A stretch of DNA of 64,000 nt from SAR86 cluster bacterium AG-349-I13 (GTDB lineage Bacteria; Pseudomonadota; Gammaproteobacteria; Magnimaribacterales; TMED112). Of this stretch, positions 55,957-63,621 are shown in pieces. How positions within the stretch are numbered: position 1 is the first letter of the stretch; every line of letters starts with the position of its first letter. The notes under the pieces are model-generated. The model saw only the letters and a program-made list of their open reading frames with translations, had not been told where the DNA came from and ran no database searches. Location of the stretch: positions 44,707-108,706 of the forward strand of contig QCDB01000003.1 in the NCBI GenBank assembly GCA_003278815.1. Direction: 5' to 3'. The position numbers and the translations under genes are program-made.

Positions 55957-57429
55957 ATGGCATTCTATAAAGCACTTGAAAAAATCGAACTGAAAAAATA
56001 TTCAGAAGCATCTGATGACAACTTTGGGGTAGTCTTCTATTCAAAAGGGTCATTGAAAACAACAAAACTATTTGACACTGAAGTCAAAGGAAAAGTTTCA
56101 AACTTTTTTGAAGATGAATCAAAAGGGTCATTGATGGTTTCGAAAGAGTTTTCTGGATTATCCCGAGACGTCCTTTTTGTCAGAGATTTTGATAAGAAAA
56201 AACCTGAACATAAAAAAGAAAGCTGGCTAATGGGAGTTTTTGCTCAATTAGATAAATACGGTGTTGAATCAGCAAGTATTTTTGCCGATACCTCAACACA
56301 CATTAAAGATAAAAACTTTGCGTTCAATATTGCAAAATATGCAGAAAAATCAGCATATCGATATACCGATACCAATCCTAATACAAAGAAGGATGCCAAA
56401 TTAAAAGAATTAGATATATGTATCGAAAAAAGTAGTGCTACTTTAAAGCGTTCTGTCGAGCTGGGTTACAACGTTGGACGAGGAGCTAATACAGCAAGGA
56501 ATCTAGGTAATAGGCCTGCCAATCATGCCACCCCAACTTATATTGCCAATCAAGTAGTTGAGCTGGGTAAAGCTGTTGGTGGTTTTAAGGTTGATGTCTT
56601 AGAGGAAGAGGATATGAAAAAACTTGGGATGGGTTCATTGCTTTCAGTTTCAGAGGGAAGTGTCGAACCTGCTAAGTTAGTAACAATGGAATATAAAGGT
56701 GGTAAAAAAGGCGCAAAGCCTATTGTCCTTGTTGGTAAAGGTGTAACTTTCGATACTGGTGGTATTAGCTTAAAACCCAGTCCAAAAATGGATGAAATGA
56801 AATGGGATATGTCTGGTGCAGGATCAGTGATTGGCACAATGGCAGCAGTTGCTGCGTCAAAACTCCCTGTTAATTTAGTTTGTGCTGTAGGTCTTACTGA
56901 AAATATGCCTGCTGGAAACGCTACTAAACCTGGTGATGTTGTGACATCAATGTCAGGTCAAACTATTGAAGTGTTAAATACAGATGCTGAAGGCAGATTA
57001 GTCTTATGTGATGTGCTGACCTATATTGGAAAGTATGATCCAAAGGTTGTGATTGATACCGCAACTTTAACAGGAGCTGTAATAGTAGCTCTAGGGAGTG
57101 TTGCTGCAGGAGTTATGGGTAACGATCAAAAACTTGTCGATAAAATTCTTGAAGCAGGACAAGCATCTGGAGAGAAAGCTTGGCAATTGCCATTATGGGA
57201 TGAATACCAAAGCTATTTAGATTCAAATTTTGCGGATATAGCTAATATTGCTCCTGGGAGAGCAGCTGGAACAATTGAGGGAGGTTGTTTCATCTCAAGA
57301 TTTACCGAGGACTATAAGTGGGCTCATATTGACATAGCTGGAGTTGCAGATATTGGTGATGGTAAAAATAAGGGCTCTACTGGTAAACCAGTCGGCCTCT
57401 TGTTTGAGTACGTTAATAGTAATCGTTAA
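55957..57429 (+). CDS. pepA: Leucyl aminopeptidase PepA
   Basis: M17 dizinc aminopeptidase, 490 residues. The C-terminal catalytic domain has VGKGVTFDTGGISLKPS near 265 (Lys and Asp ligands), WDMSGAGSV, and the signature NTDAEGRLVL near 342. In E. coli PepA also binds DNA at the carAB promoter and at cer sites; carAB is in this window. A good Shine-Dalgarno AAGGAG precedes the ATG. It overlaps holC by one base. Confidence 0.96.
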   Translation: MAFYKALEKIELKKYSEASDDNFGVVFYSKGSLKTTKLFDTEVKGKVSNFFEDESKGSLMVSKEFSGLSRDVLFVRDFDKKKPEHKKESWLMGVFAQLDKYGVESASIFADTSTHIKDKNFAFNIAKYAEKSAYRYTDTNPNTKKDAKLKELDICIEKSSATLKRSVELGYNVGRGANTARNLGNRPANHATPTYIANQVVELGKAVGGFKVDVLEEEDMKKLGMGSLLSVSEGSVEPAKLVTMEYKGGKKGAKPIVLVGKGVTFDTGGISLKPSPKMDEMKWDMSGAGSVIGTMAAVAASKLPVNLVCAVGLTENMPAGNATKPGDVVTSMSGQTIEVLNTDAEGRLVLCDVLTYIGKYDPKVVIDTATLTGAVIVALGSVAAGVMGNDQKLVDKILEAGQASGEKAWQLPLWDEYQSYLDSNFADIANIAPGRAAGTIEGGCFISRFTEDYKWAHIDIAGVADIGDGKNKGSTGKPVGLLFEYVNSNR

Positions 57430-57833
57430 TGGCAGCAACTTTTTTTTCAGGCTTTAAAGATGAACAATCGGCCTTAGCTTTTTTGCTGGAACAAATTTAT
57501 GAGGGCTTTCAAATGCAAAGCTCCATATGCGTGATCTTAAAAGACGAAAGACATTGCGATGAGTTTAAAAAAGCCCAACAACAAAAGTATTTTGAAAAGG
57601 GCAAGATAGAGTATCTTTACGACGAAAACATCTCAATATTAGATACCAAACCGACTGATGAATTTGATGAAATCCACATTCTGAGTGATAAGGTTTTAGA
57701 ACTACCAACTAATGTCTGTGAAAATGTTTACGTGTACACAACAAAAGCAAATGAAGACATCACTAAAGCATCGCGTGAGCTTTATGCTAATCTGAAGAAT
57801 AATAATTTCGATTTAAGTCACGAAGCAGTTTAA
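57429..57833 (+). CDS. holC: DNA polymerase III chi subunit HolC
   Basis: Clamp-loader accessory subunit that binds SSB. The 134 residues follow the family: a Rossmann-like fold with FALLLEQIYEGF-type helix, VILKDERHCDEF near 34 and DEIHILSDKVLEL near 78. Sequence similarity in this family is low, and position between pepA and valS, as in E. coli, carries much of the weight. One-base overlaps on both sides. Confidence 0.88.
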   Translation: MAATFFSGFKDEQSALAFLLEQIYEGFQMQSSICVILKDERHCDEFKKAQQQKYFEKGKIEYLYDENISILDTKPTDEFDEIHILSDKVLELPTNVCENVYVYTTKANEDITKASRELYANLKNNNFDLSHEAV

Positions 57834-60067
57834 TGGAAGCACAATATTCACCCATACAAATTGAAGAAAAATGGTCAAAAATTTGGGCTGATCGTGAATT
57901 AGAAAAACCAGGTTCTGAAGACCACTTTTCTCAGATTATTCCTCCGCCAAATGTGACAGGCACATTACACATGGGCCATAGCTTTCAATATGCCATCATG
58001 GATTTTTACACCAGATACCACCATATGAATGGCACCGATTCATATTGGCAAGTTGGGACAGACCATGCTGGGATAGCAACGCAAATGGTTGTGGAAAATA
58101 ATCTACTGAATGAAGGCAAATCCAAAGATGACTTAGGCCGTGAAAAATTCCTAGAAGAAGTATGGAAATGGAAAGATTACTCAGAAGGTGAAATTTCAGC
58201 TCAGATGAAACGATTAGGTATCACCGTAGAGTGGGATAAATACAGATTTACTTACGATGATGATTTTTGCAAAGGCGTTAATAAAGCATTTGTTGAACTC
58301 TACCGCAAAGATAAAATTTATCGCGGCTATCGTTTGGTTAACTGGGATCCATCTTTGAAAACCGCCGTTTCAGATCTAGAAGTAGTCCGACAAGAAAAAG
58401 ATGGAGTACTTTGGCATATTTCCTATCCACTAGCGCATTCAGATGAGGTTCTTATTGTCGCAACAACAAGACCAGAAACCATGTTTGGCGATATGGCCGT
58501 AGCAGTGAATCCAAAGGATGATAGATTCAAACATCATATTGGTAAGTATGTTGAACTGCCCTTTGTAGGCAGAAAAATTCCAGTGATTGGTGATGAATAC
58601 GTTGATATGGAATTTGGAACGGGCTGTTTAAAGATTACACCAGGCCATGACTTCAACGATTACGATATTGGTAAGAAATATGCGCTGCATGAAGTAGATG
58701 GCGTGGTACAAACCTCAGAGAAGCTTGAAGATTTTGCCCCAATAAATATTTTTACTGAAGAAGCCTTCTCAAATGATATGGTGCCAGCACCATTTAATAA
58801 TCTTGATCGTTTCAAGGTGAGAAAAGCTGTTTTAAAAGAACTTAAAAATAAAGAATTGCTAGTTAAAGAGGAAAAACATCACATAAGTGTCCCTAGAGGA
58901 GAAAGATCCAACATAGTCATTGAGCCAAAACTTAGTTATCAATGGTACGTGAAGACAGAAGAAATGGCTCAAAAAGCTAATGATGCTGTAAATAAGGGTG
59001 AGGTTATTTTCCACCCTGGCAATTGGGATAAAACCTACTTTAATTGGATGGACAATATTCAAGATTGGTGTATCAGTAGACAAATTTGGTGGGGACACCG
59101 CATTCCTGCCTGGCATGATAGCGAAGGTAATACTTATGTTGGATACGACGAAGATGAAGTACGTGAATTTTATCAACTTGATACACGTGAACTAACGCAA
59201 GAAGAGGATGTTTTGGATACGTGGTTCTCAGCCTCACTATGGCCTTTTGGTTCATTAGGTTGGCCAGAAGATACTGCGGACTTTAAAAAGTTTTTTCCAA
59301 CCACTTTGTTAGTTACTGGTTTTGATATTATCTTTTTTTGGGTGGCCAGAATGATGATGATGAGTTTAGAGTTTACGGGCAAAGTCCCATTTAAAGACGT
59401 TTATGTAACTGGTCTGATCAGAGATGAAAATGGTCAGAAAATGTCAAAATCTAAAGGCAATATTATCGATCCGATTGATCTTATTTATGGTATTAATCTA
59501 GAAGATTTGGTTTCCAAAAGAACATCTAATTTAATGCAAGAAGGCTTAGCAGAAAAAATTGAGCGAAAAACCCGCAAACAATTTCCTAATGGTATCGATT
59601 CATATGGAACTGATGCTGTACGAATGACATTTTATTCACTAGCGACTCATACCAGAGATATTAGCTTCGAGCTTGGTCGATTAAAAGGATACAGAAATTT
59701 CTGTAATAAAATCTGGAATGCTGCACGTTTCATCAATAATTACCCGATGGAATCTAAGGAATTCGTTGCAAAGAATGATTCGGATAAATGGATTGAAGAG
59801 GAATTTAATAAAGTTAGCGAACAAATACAAAAAAATATTACTGAATACCGTCTGGATTTTGCGGTCAATGAGGTTTATGAATTTTTCTGGGGTAAATTTT
59901 GCGATAAGTACATTGAAGATTGCAAAGCATCGGGTGAAACAGCAAATCTTCATCCAATGTTGAAGAAAATTCTACTAATGATGCACCCCTTCTGTCCTTT
60001 TATTACTGAAGAAATTAACGAACTAGTTTTTAAAGACGGTTCTTTAATGACCTTTAAAAAACAATAA
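57833..60067 (+). CDS. valS: Valyl-tRNA synthetase lacking the C-terminal arm
   Basis: Class I synthetase that charges tRNA(Val). The 744 residues contain the HIGH motif as HMGH (46-49), the editing domain with TTRPETMFGD near 212, the WCISRQIWWGHRIP segment near 411, KMSKS near 536, and the anticodon-binding helices ending PFCPFITEEI. The chain then stops at KDGSLMTFKKQ, where E. coli ValRS (951) goes on for nearly 200 residues including the coiled coil that holds the tRNA elbow. The next 20 bases lead into another gene, so no remnant is left. Confidence 0.95.
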   Translation: MEAQYSPIQIEEKWSKIWADRELEKPGSEDHFSQIIPPPNVTGTLHMGHSFQYAIMDFYTRYHHMNGTDSYWQVGTDHAGIATQMVVENNLLNEGKSKDDLGREKFLEEVWKWKDYSEGEISAQMKRLGITVEWDKYRFTYDDDFCKGVNKAFVELYRKDKIYRGYRLVNWDPSLKTAVSDLEVVRQEKDGVLWHISYPLAHSDEVLIVATTRPETMFGDMAVAVNPKDDRFKHHIGKYVELPFVGRKIPVIGDEYVDMEFGTGCLKITPGHDFNDYDIGKKYALHEVDGVVQTSEKLEDFAPINIFTEEAFSNDMVPAPFNNLDRFKVRKAVLKELKNKELLVKEEKHHISVPRGERSNIVIEPKLSYQWYVKTEEMAQKANDAVNKGEVIFHPGNWDKTYFNWMDNIQDWCISRQIWWGHRIPAWHDSEGNTYVGYDEDEVREFYQLDTRELTQEEDVLDTWFSASLWPFGSLGWPEDTADFKKFFPTTLLVTGFDIIFFWVARMMMMSLEFTGKVPFKDVYVTGLIRDENGQKMSKSKGNIIDPIDLIYGINLEDLVSKRTSNLMQEGLAEKIERKTRKQFPNGIDSYGTDAVRMTFYSLATHTRDISFELGRLKGYRNFCNKIWNAARFINNYPMESKEFVAKNDSDKWIEEEFNKVSEQIQKNITEYRLDFAVNEVYEFFWGKFCDKYIEDCKASGETANLHPMLKKILLMMHPFCPFITEEINELVFKDGSLMTFKKQ

Positions 60068-60074
60068 ACGACCT

Positions 60075-60080
60075 TACAAT
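60075..60080 (+). promoter_or_regulatory. -10-like box TACAAT before the SDR gene
   Basis: TACAAT is followed by TGATTG and the ATG at 60087, in the 19-base gap after valS. No Shine-Dalgarno is present. It may give a leaderless transcript separate from valS. Confidence 0.35.
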
Positions 60081-60086
60081 TGATTG

Positions 60087-60740
60087 ATGGCAAAAACATT
60101 ATTAATAGGCGCCAACTCCACAATAGCGCAAGCATTACAGGAAATTTCTGACAGGGAATTTTTGACCTTTTCTCGATCAGAGGGAACTTTAGATCTCGAT
60201 GGTGATTTATCAGAGCTTGATAGTGTATCTAATATAGATGGCTTAGTTTATTTTCCTGGCACAATAAATTTGAAACCTTTCACCATGTTGAAGGAAGAAG
60301 ATTTTCTCAACGATTTTAAAATTAATGTCCTTGGTGCATCTAAAGTCGTGAAAAAAGTTATCAATCAACTCAAAGAGGCTGATGGTGCAAGTGTAGTATT
60401 CATATCAAGCGTTGCAGCAAACATTGGCTTACCATTTCATGCCAGTATAGGTGCTTCTAAGTCAGCCCTAGAAGGTATGGCTAGAGCTCTGGCATCAGAA
60501 TACACTAACGCTAAAGTCTGCTTTAATGTGGTTGCACCATCTTTAACAGAGACCAATCTTTCAACCAATCTTTTAAAAACCGACCGACTGGTTGAGGCAA
60601 GTAAAGAGAGAAATCCAATGAAAGAGATTGGTGATCCTAAGAAAATTGCTAAAACAATTAATTTTCTACTAGATGCTCACAATAACTGGATGACTGGACA
60701 AGTCGTTCGTGTTGATGGCGGAATGAATAATCTAAAATAG
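60087..60740 (+). CDS. SDR-family protein without the catalytic Tyr
   Basis: Short-chain dehydrogenase/reductase fold, 217 residues. The cofactor loop reads GANSTIAQAL (8-17), a shortened form of TGxxxGIG. Asn80 and Ser108 of the catalytic set are present, but the YxxxK motif reads IGASK (121-125): Ile replaces Tyr while Lys125 stays. The C-terminus WMTGQVVRVDGGMNN is typical. The codon is ATA, so one base change does not restore Tyr. It may be a binding protein, use another residue, or belong to a divergent subgroup. A TTG directly before the ATG could also start it. Confidence 0.8.
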   Translation: MAKTLLIGANSTIAQALQEISDREFLTFSRSEGTLDLDGDLSELDSVSNIDGLVYFPGTINLKPFTMLKEEDFLNDFKINVLGASKVVKKVINQLKEADGASVVFISSVAANIGLPFHASIGASKSALEGMARALASEYTNAKVCFNVVAPSLTETNLSTNLLKTDRLVEASKERNPMKEIGDPKKIAKTINFLLDAHNNWMTGQVVRVDGGMNNLK

Positions 60741-60741
60741 A

Positions 60742-61467
60742 CTATTCAACCAACTTTTTTGGATCTCTTCGAGATACTTCCCAACGTTTTCTCAGATAAT
60801 TACAATTCTCACAAGTTGGCGAAGGTTTTGGCATAACGTCACTATCAAGTGTTTTAATTGCTGCTAGAATTGCATCTTCAACCCAACTATCATCGCACTC
60901 TAATCTGACTAGATGTAAATCAAATTCTAATCTCTGATTGAACATAGGCTCATTTTTTTTACCGTTGTAATAGACAAGGTAAGCTTCAGGCGCAACTTCA
61001 AAACCATTTTTTCTGAACAGCCATTGGTACATTTCAAGTTGCCTTTGATAACCTTTTGCATATTCCCACTTTGAATAAGTATCTTCCCAATCAAATACAT
61101 TCTTAGACGTAGACTTAACATCTACTACTATTAAGTCTCCGTTTGGTTTTTGCCATACATCATCTACTGCACCCCCAAAGTTATAACCAGCACTCTCATC
61201 AATATGTCTAATACCTTTGAAATTATTTCGCCATTCGTCCATTTTCTCGTGAGCAAAAGGTACAGCATCTATATCATGCTCAATAAACATGGGGTGAGGT
61301 TCTGCTTTAGCTCGATAGTGATCAAATTCGTTTTTACAAAGATTATCTACTGCACTATTTAAGGTAAAAGGTAGGCTGGGTGGTCTAATTTTATGTTTAT
61401 AAGCTAAATAAAAACATCTTTGGCAATTTAAGTGTTGTTCAACAGCTGATCTACTAATTTTATACAT
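60742..61467 (-). CDS. RecB/Cas4-like PD-(D/E)XK nuclease
   Basis: The 241 residues read as a stand-alone nuclease domain of the RecB/Cas4/AddB group. Core motifs: GGAVDDVW near 93 (Asp), DLIVVDVKST near 110 (Asp-x-Lys), and QRQLEMYQWLF near 140 (QxxxY). Cys15 and Cys18 near the N-terminus and Cys219 and Cys222 near the C-terminus could hold an iron-sulfur cluster or zinc, as in Cas4 and AddB. No CRISPR repeats or cas genes are near. It overlaps elaA by 8 bases and is probably cotranscribed with it. DNA repair or end processing is the likely role. Confidence 0.75.
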   Translation of the reverse strand: MYKISRSAVEQHLNCQRCFYLAYKHKIRPPSLPFTLNSAVDNLCKNEFDHYRAKAEPHPMFIEHDIDAVPFAHEKMDEWRNNFKGIRHIDESAGYNFGGAVDDVWQKPNGDLIVVDVKSTSKNVFDWEDTYSKWEYAKGYQRQLEMYQWLFRKNGFEVAPEAYLVYYNGKKNEPMFNQRLEFDLHLVRLECDDSWVEDAILAAIKTLDSDVMPKPSPTCENCNYLRKRWEVSRRDPKKLVE

Positions 61468-61915
61468 CTCTTAACATCTCAATATGTGGAATATCATCTT
61501 CTAAGTATTCCTCACTAGCTTTAAGAAAGCCAAATTTTTCGTAATATTTTTCTAAATAACATTGGGCAGAAATTCTGATAGCCCTGGATTCTTTCTCGCA
61601 GACTAGATTTATAGCTTTATTGATTAGTACCTCTGCTAAACCTTGTTTTCTATGGCTCTTCTTTGTCACAATGCGCCCAAGGGAAGGTTCTGCAAATCTT
61701 GAGCCAGCTGGGTTTATTCTCAGATAGCAAACTATCTCACCTGTATCTTCAATCCACATGTGTTGCGCTTCCTGATCCTTATCGTCTAAGTCAGGATATG
61801 GGCAATTTTGCTCAACAATAAAGACCTCTATTCTAAGCTGAACAATTTGATAAAATTCAGCCTTGTTTAATTCCTCAAAAGTTTTTATTATGACTGGTCT
61901 TGTTTGATTGGACAT
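61460..61915 (-). CDS. ElaA-like GNAT acetyltransferase
   Basis: GNAT-fold N-acetyltransferase, 151 residues from the ATG at 61915. ElaA-family marks are QLRIEVFIVEQNCPYPDLDD, DQEAQHMW, the acetyl-CoA loop GRIVTKKSHRKQGLAEVL and AQCYLEKYYEKFGF. The substrate is not known for most of the family. A longer frame to 61972 would run through the start of gpx. CATAAT stands 6 bases before the ATG. Confidence 0.85.
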   Translation of the reverse strand: MSNQTRPVIIKTFEELNKAEFYQIVQLRIEVFIVEQNCPYPDLDDKDQEAQHMWIEDTGEIVCYLRINPAGSRFAEPSLGRIVTKKSHRKQGLAEVLINKAINLVCEKESRAIRISAQCYLEKYYEKFGFLKASEEYLEDDIPHIEMLRDV

Positions 61916-61927
61916 AAAGAAATTATG
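61913..61927. promoter_or_regulatory. Divergent elaA/gpx start region
   Basis: The opposed start codons are 9 bases apart. CATAAT on the minus strand (61922-61927) and CATAAA on the plus strand (61913-61918) are each 6 bases from their own start codon, and each box contains the other gene's ATG. There is no room for leaders or Shine-Dalgarno sites. Leaderless transcription both ways is the simplest reading. Confidence 0.4.
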
Positions 61928-62413
61928 AAAGAAAGTGTTTACGATTACAAAGTCAAAGATATAGATGGTCAAGCTATCTCTATGTCAGACTACAAAAATA
62001 AAGTTTTACTGATAGTTAATGTGGCTTCAACTTGTGGTTTCACTCCACAATATAAAGGTTTACAAGACTTATACGAAAAATATTCTCAAGATGGTTTTGA
62101 AGTGCTTGCCTTCCCTTGTAATCAATTTGGTTCGCAAGAAAAAGGGAGCGAACAAGATATCAAAGAATTCTGTACCAACAACTATAATGTAACCTTTCCG
62201 ATATTTAGTAAGGTCGAAATTAATGGCGATCAAGCCGAACCACTTTTTAAGTTTTTGAAACAAGAGATAAAAGGCTTTCTGGGCACTGAATCTGTAAAAT
62301 GGAATTTTTCAAAGTTTCTCGTCAATAGGAATGGTCAAGTTGTGAAAAGATATGGTTCACTGGATTTTCCTGAAAATTTAGAAAGTGAGATTAAAGCCCT
62401 TTTAGGCACATGA
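61925..62413 (+). CDS. Glutathione peroxidase family protein (Cys type)
   Basis: Thiol peroxidase that reduces hydroperoxides. The 162 residues have the active-site Cys37 in NVASTCGFTPQY (TGT codon, not selenocysteine), Gln in FPCNQFG near 70 and Trp in VKWNFSKFLV near 127, the full catalytic set. Bacterial enzymes of this type usually use thioredoxin. A TTG at 61904 is in frame but lies inside the elaA start, so the ATG at 61925 is preferred. The 3' end overlaps rimI by 23 bases. Confidence 0.93.
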   Translation: MKESVYDYKVKDIDGQAISMSDYKNKVLLIVNVASTCGFTPQYKGLQDLYEKYSQDGFEVLAFPCNQFGSQEKGSEQDIKEFCTNNYNVTFPIFSKVEINGDQAEPLFKFLKQEIKGFLGTESVKWNFSKFLVNRNGQVVKRYGSLDFPENLESEIKALLGT

Positions 62414-62882
62414 TAATTGCATCTTCCCTGCCATTCTTAGTCTGGTAGTAATCTTTTCTGATTGAAAGTTCTTGGAAGCCATTTTCTCGATAAAAATCCT
62501 GAGCCACTTTATTTGATTTCCTAACTTCAAGCAGAATAGTTTTAATATCCGACAAGTTCATCCTTTTTTTTAAAATATCCAACATAAAATTACCCACGCC
62601 TTGTCTGCGCATAGTTTCAAGCACAGAAATATTTTGTAAATGACATTCATCTAGTACTTTGTTTGCTATACAGAAACCCACAATTTGAGAATCTAGAATA
62701 ATAACAAAACTTAATGACCTTAACTCAAGAATTTTTTCAAAGGTTTGTTTTGTCCATGGAGTAGGATTGGCATGCATTTCAATATCCATCACATCATCTA
62801 GATGATGTTCTGAAAAATTTTCAATGATGTAATTATTCGCCTGTGAAATTTGGTTTTCTTTTTTCAACAAAAGCTGTAACAC
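62391..62882 (-). CDS. rimI: RimI-like ribosomal-protein alanine acetyltransferase
   Basis: GNAT enzyme that acetylates the N-terminus of S18 in E. coli. The 163 residues include MDIEMHANPTPWTKQTF, the acetyl-CoA loop ETMRRQGVGNFML and LEVRKSNKVAQDFYRENGF, all typical of RimI. Family proteins usually begin about 15-20 residues later, but the only in-frame ATG before that point is at 62882, inside the enoyl-CoA hydratase gene (50-base overlap). TTG codons follow it, so the exact start is uncertain. Confidence 0.85.
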   Translation of the reverse strand: MLQLLLKKENQISQANNYIIENFSEHHLDDVMDIEMHANPTPWTKQTFEKILELRSLSFVIILDSQIVGFCIANKVLDECHLQNISVLETMRRQGVGNFMLDILKKRMNLSDIKTILLEVRKSNKVAQDFYRENGFQELSIRKDYYQTKNGREDAIIMCLKGL

Positions 62883-63621
62883 CTTCTATATTATCTTTTC
62901 GGCCAACCATATCTTCTTGCATCTTGGCTTCGTCCTTAAGATTTTGTTCATAAGATTTATTAAAACTATCTCTCATCAAGTGCTTAGTCTTAAAGATTGC
63001 CCTAGGTGCTAACTCAGCATAATGCTTAGCTAATTCCATAGCTGTTTCTAAAGCAGAGCCATCCTCGCATACTTCTGAACACATGCCTAAACTCTGGCAC
63101 TCTTCGGCAGAAACTCTTTTAGCTTCAGCCGCCATTCTAAAAGCTTGCTGATAACCAACTACTTTGGTTAATAACCAATTTGAACCACCATCTGGTATTA
63201 AAGCTATTTTAGAGAACCCTATTTGAAAGAAACTTGATTTTGCCATTACTGCTATATCTGAACTCAGGTAATAAGCACAACCAATTCCTGCACAAGCACC
63301 CTCAACAGCTGCGATCACAACTTTATCCATATAGATCATATTATTTAAACCAACATGATAGCCTTCGTTTAGGGCCTGTTCGACACTTTTCCAACCCATA
63401 CCATCTTCTGAGGCTGCAGCGGTGATATCGGCGCCGCCACAAAAAGCACTTTCATCGCCGGTCACAATAACAGCTCGGAATTTCGGGTCTTTGGCTTTCT
63501 CAGAAAATTCATTAAACATCATTACCGTTTCAGGATCTAATGCGTTTCTTTTTTCCGGTCTATTTAATTTAATCACAGCAATATTGCCATGATCTTCGAA
63601 TAATACTTTTGGTTCACTCAT
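62833..63621 (-). CDS. Enoyl-CoA hydratase/isomerase family protein
   Basis: Crotonase-fold protein of 262 residues. Oxyanion-hole segments are CGGADITAAA near 62 and EGACAGIGCAYYLSSD near 107. The stretch FSKIALIPDGGSNWLL lacks the first catalytic Glu of classical enoyl-CoA hydratase (normally in PEI) and instead keeps an Asp in PDGG, as in PaaG-type enoyl-CoA isomerases. So isomerase or another crotonase reaction is as likely as hydration. It overlaps tilS by 8 bases. Confidence 0.85.
   Translation of the reverse strand: MSEPKVLFEDHGNIAVIKLNRPEKRNALDPETVMMFNEFSEKAKDPKFRAVIVTGDESAFCGGADITAAASEDGMGWKSVEQALNEGYHVGLNNMIYMDKVVIAAVEGACAGIGCAYYLSSDIAVMAKSSFFQIGFSKIALIPDGGSNWLLTKVVGYQQAFRMAAEAKRVSAEECQSLGMCSEVCEDGSALETAMELAKHYAELAPRAIFKTKHLMRDSFNKSYEQNLKDEAKMQEDMVGRKDNIEGVTAFVEKRKPNFTGE

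Noticed and set aside
57833..60086. A frameshift or split gene as the cause of the short valS
   Set aside because: The sequence after the stop encodes an SDR protein within 20 bases, and no ValRS C-terminal pattern was found in other frames.
60742..61467. A CRISPR-Cas locus suggested by the Cas4-like nuclease
   Set aside because: No direct repeats with spacers and no cas genes are visible within several kilobases.
61925..62413. Selenocysteine in the glutathione peroxidase
   Set aside because: The active-site codon is TGT, so an ordinary Cys enzyme.
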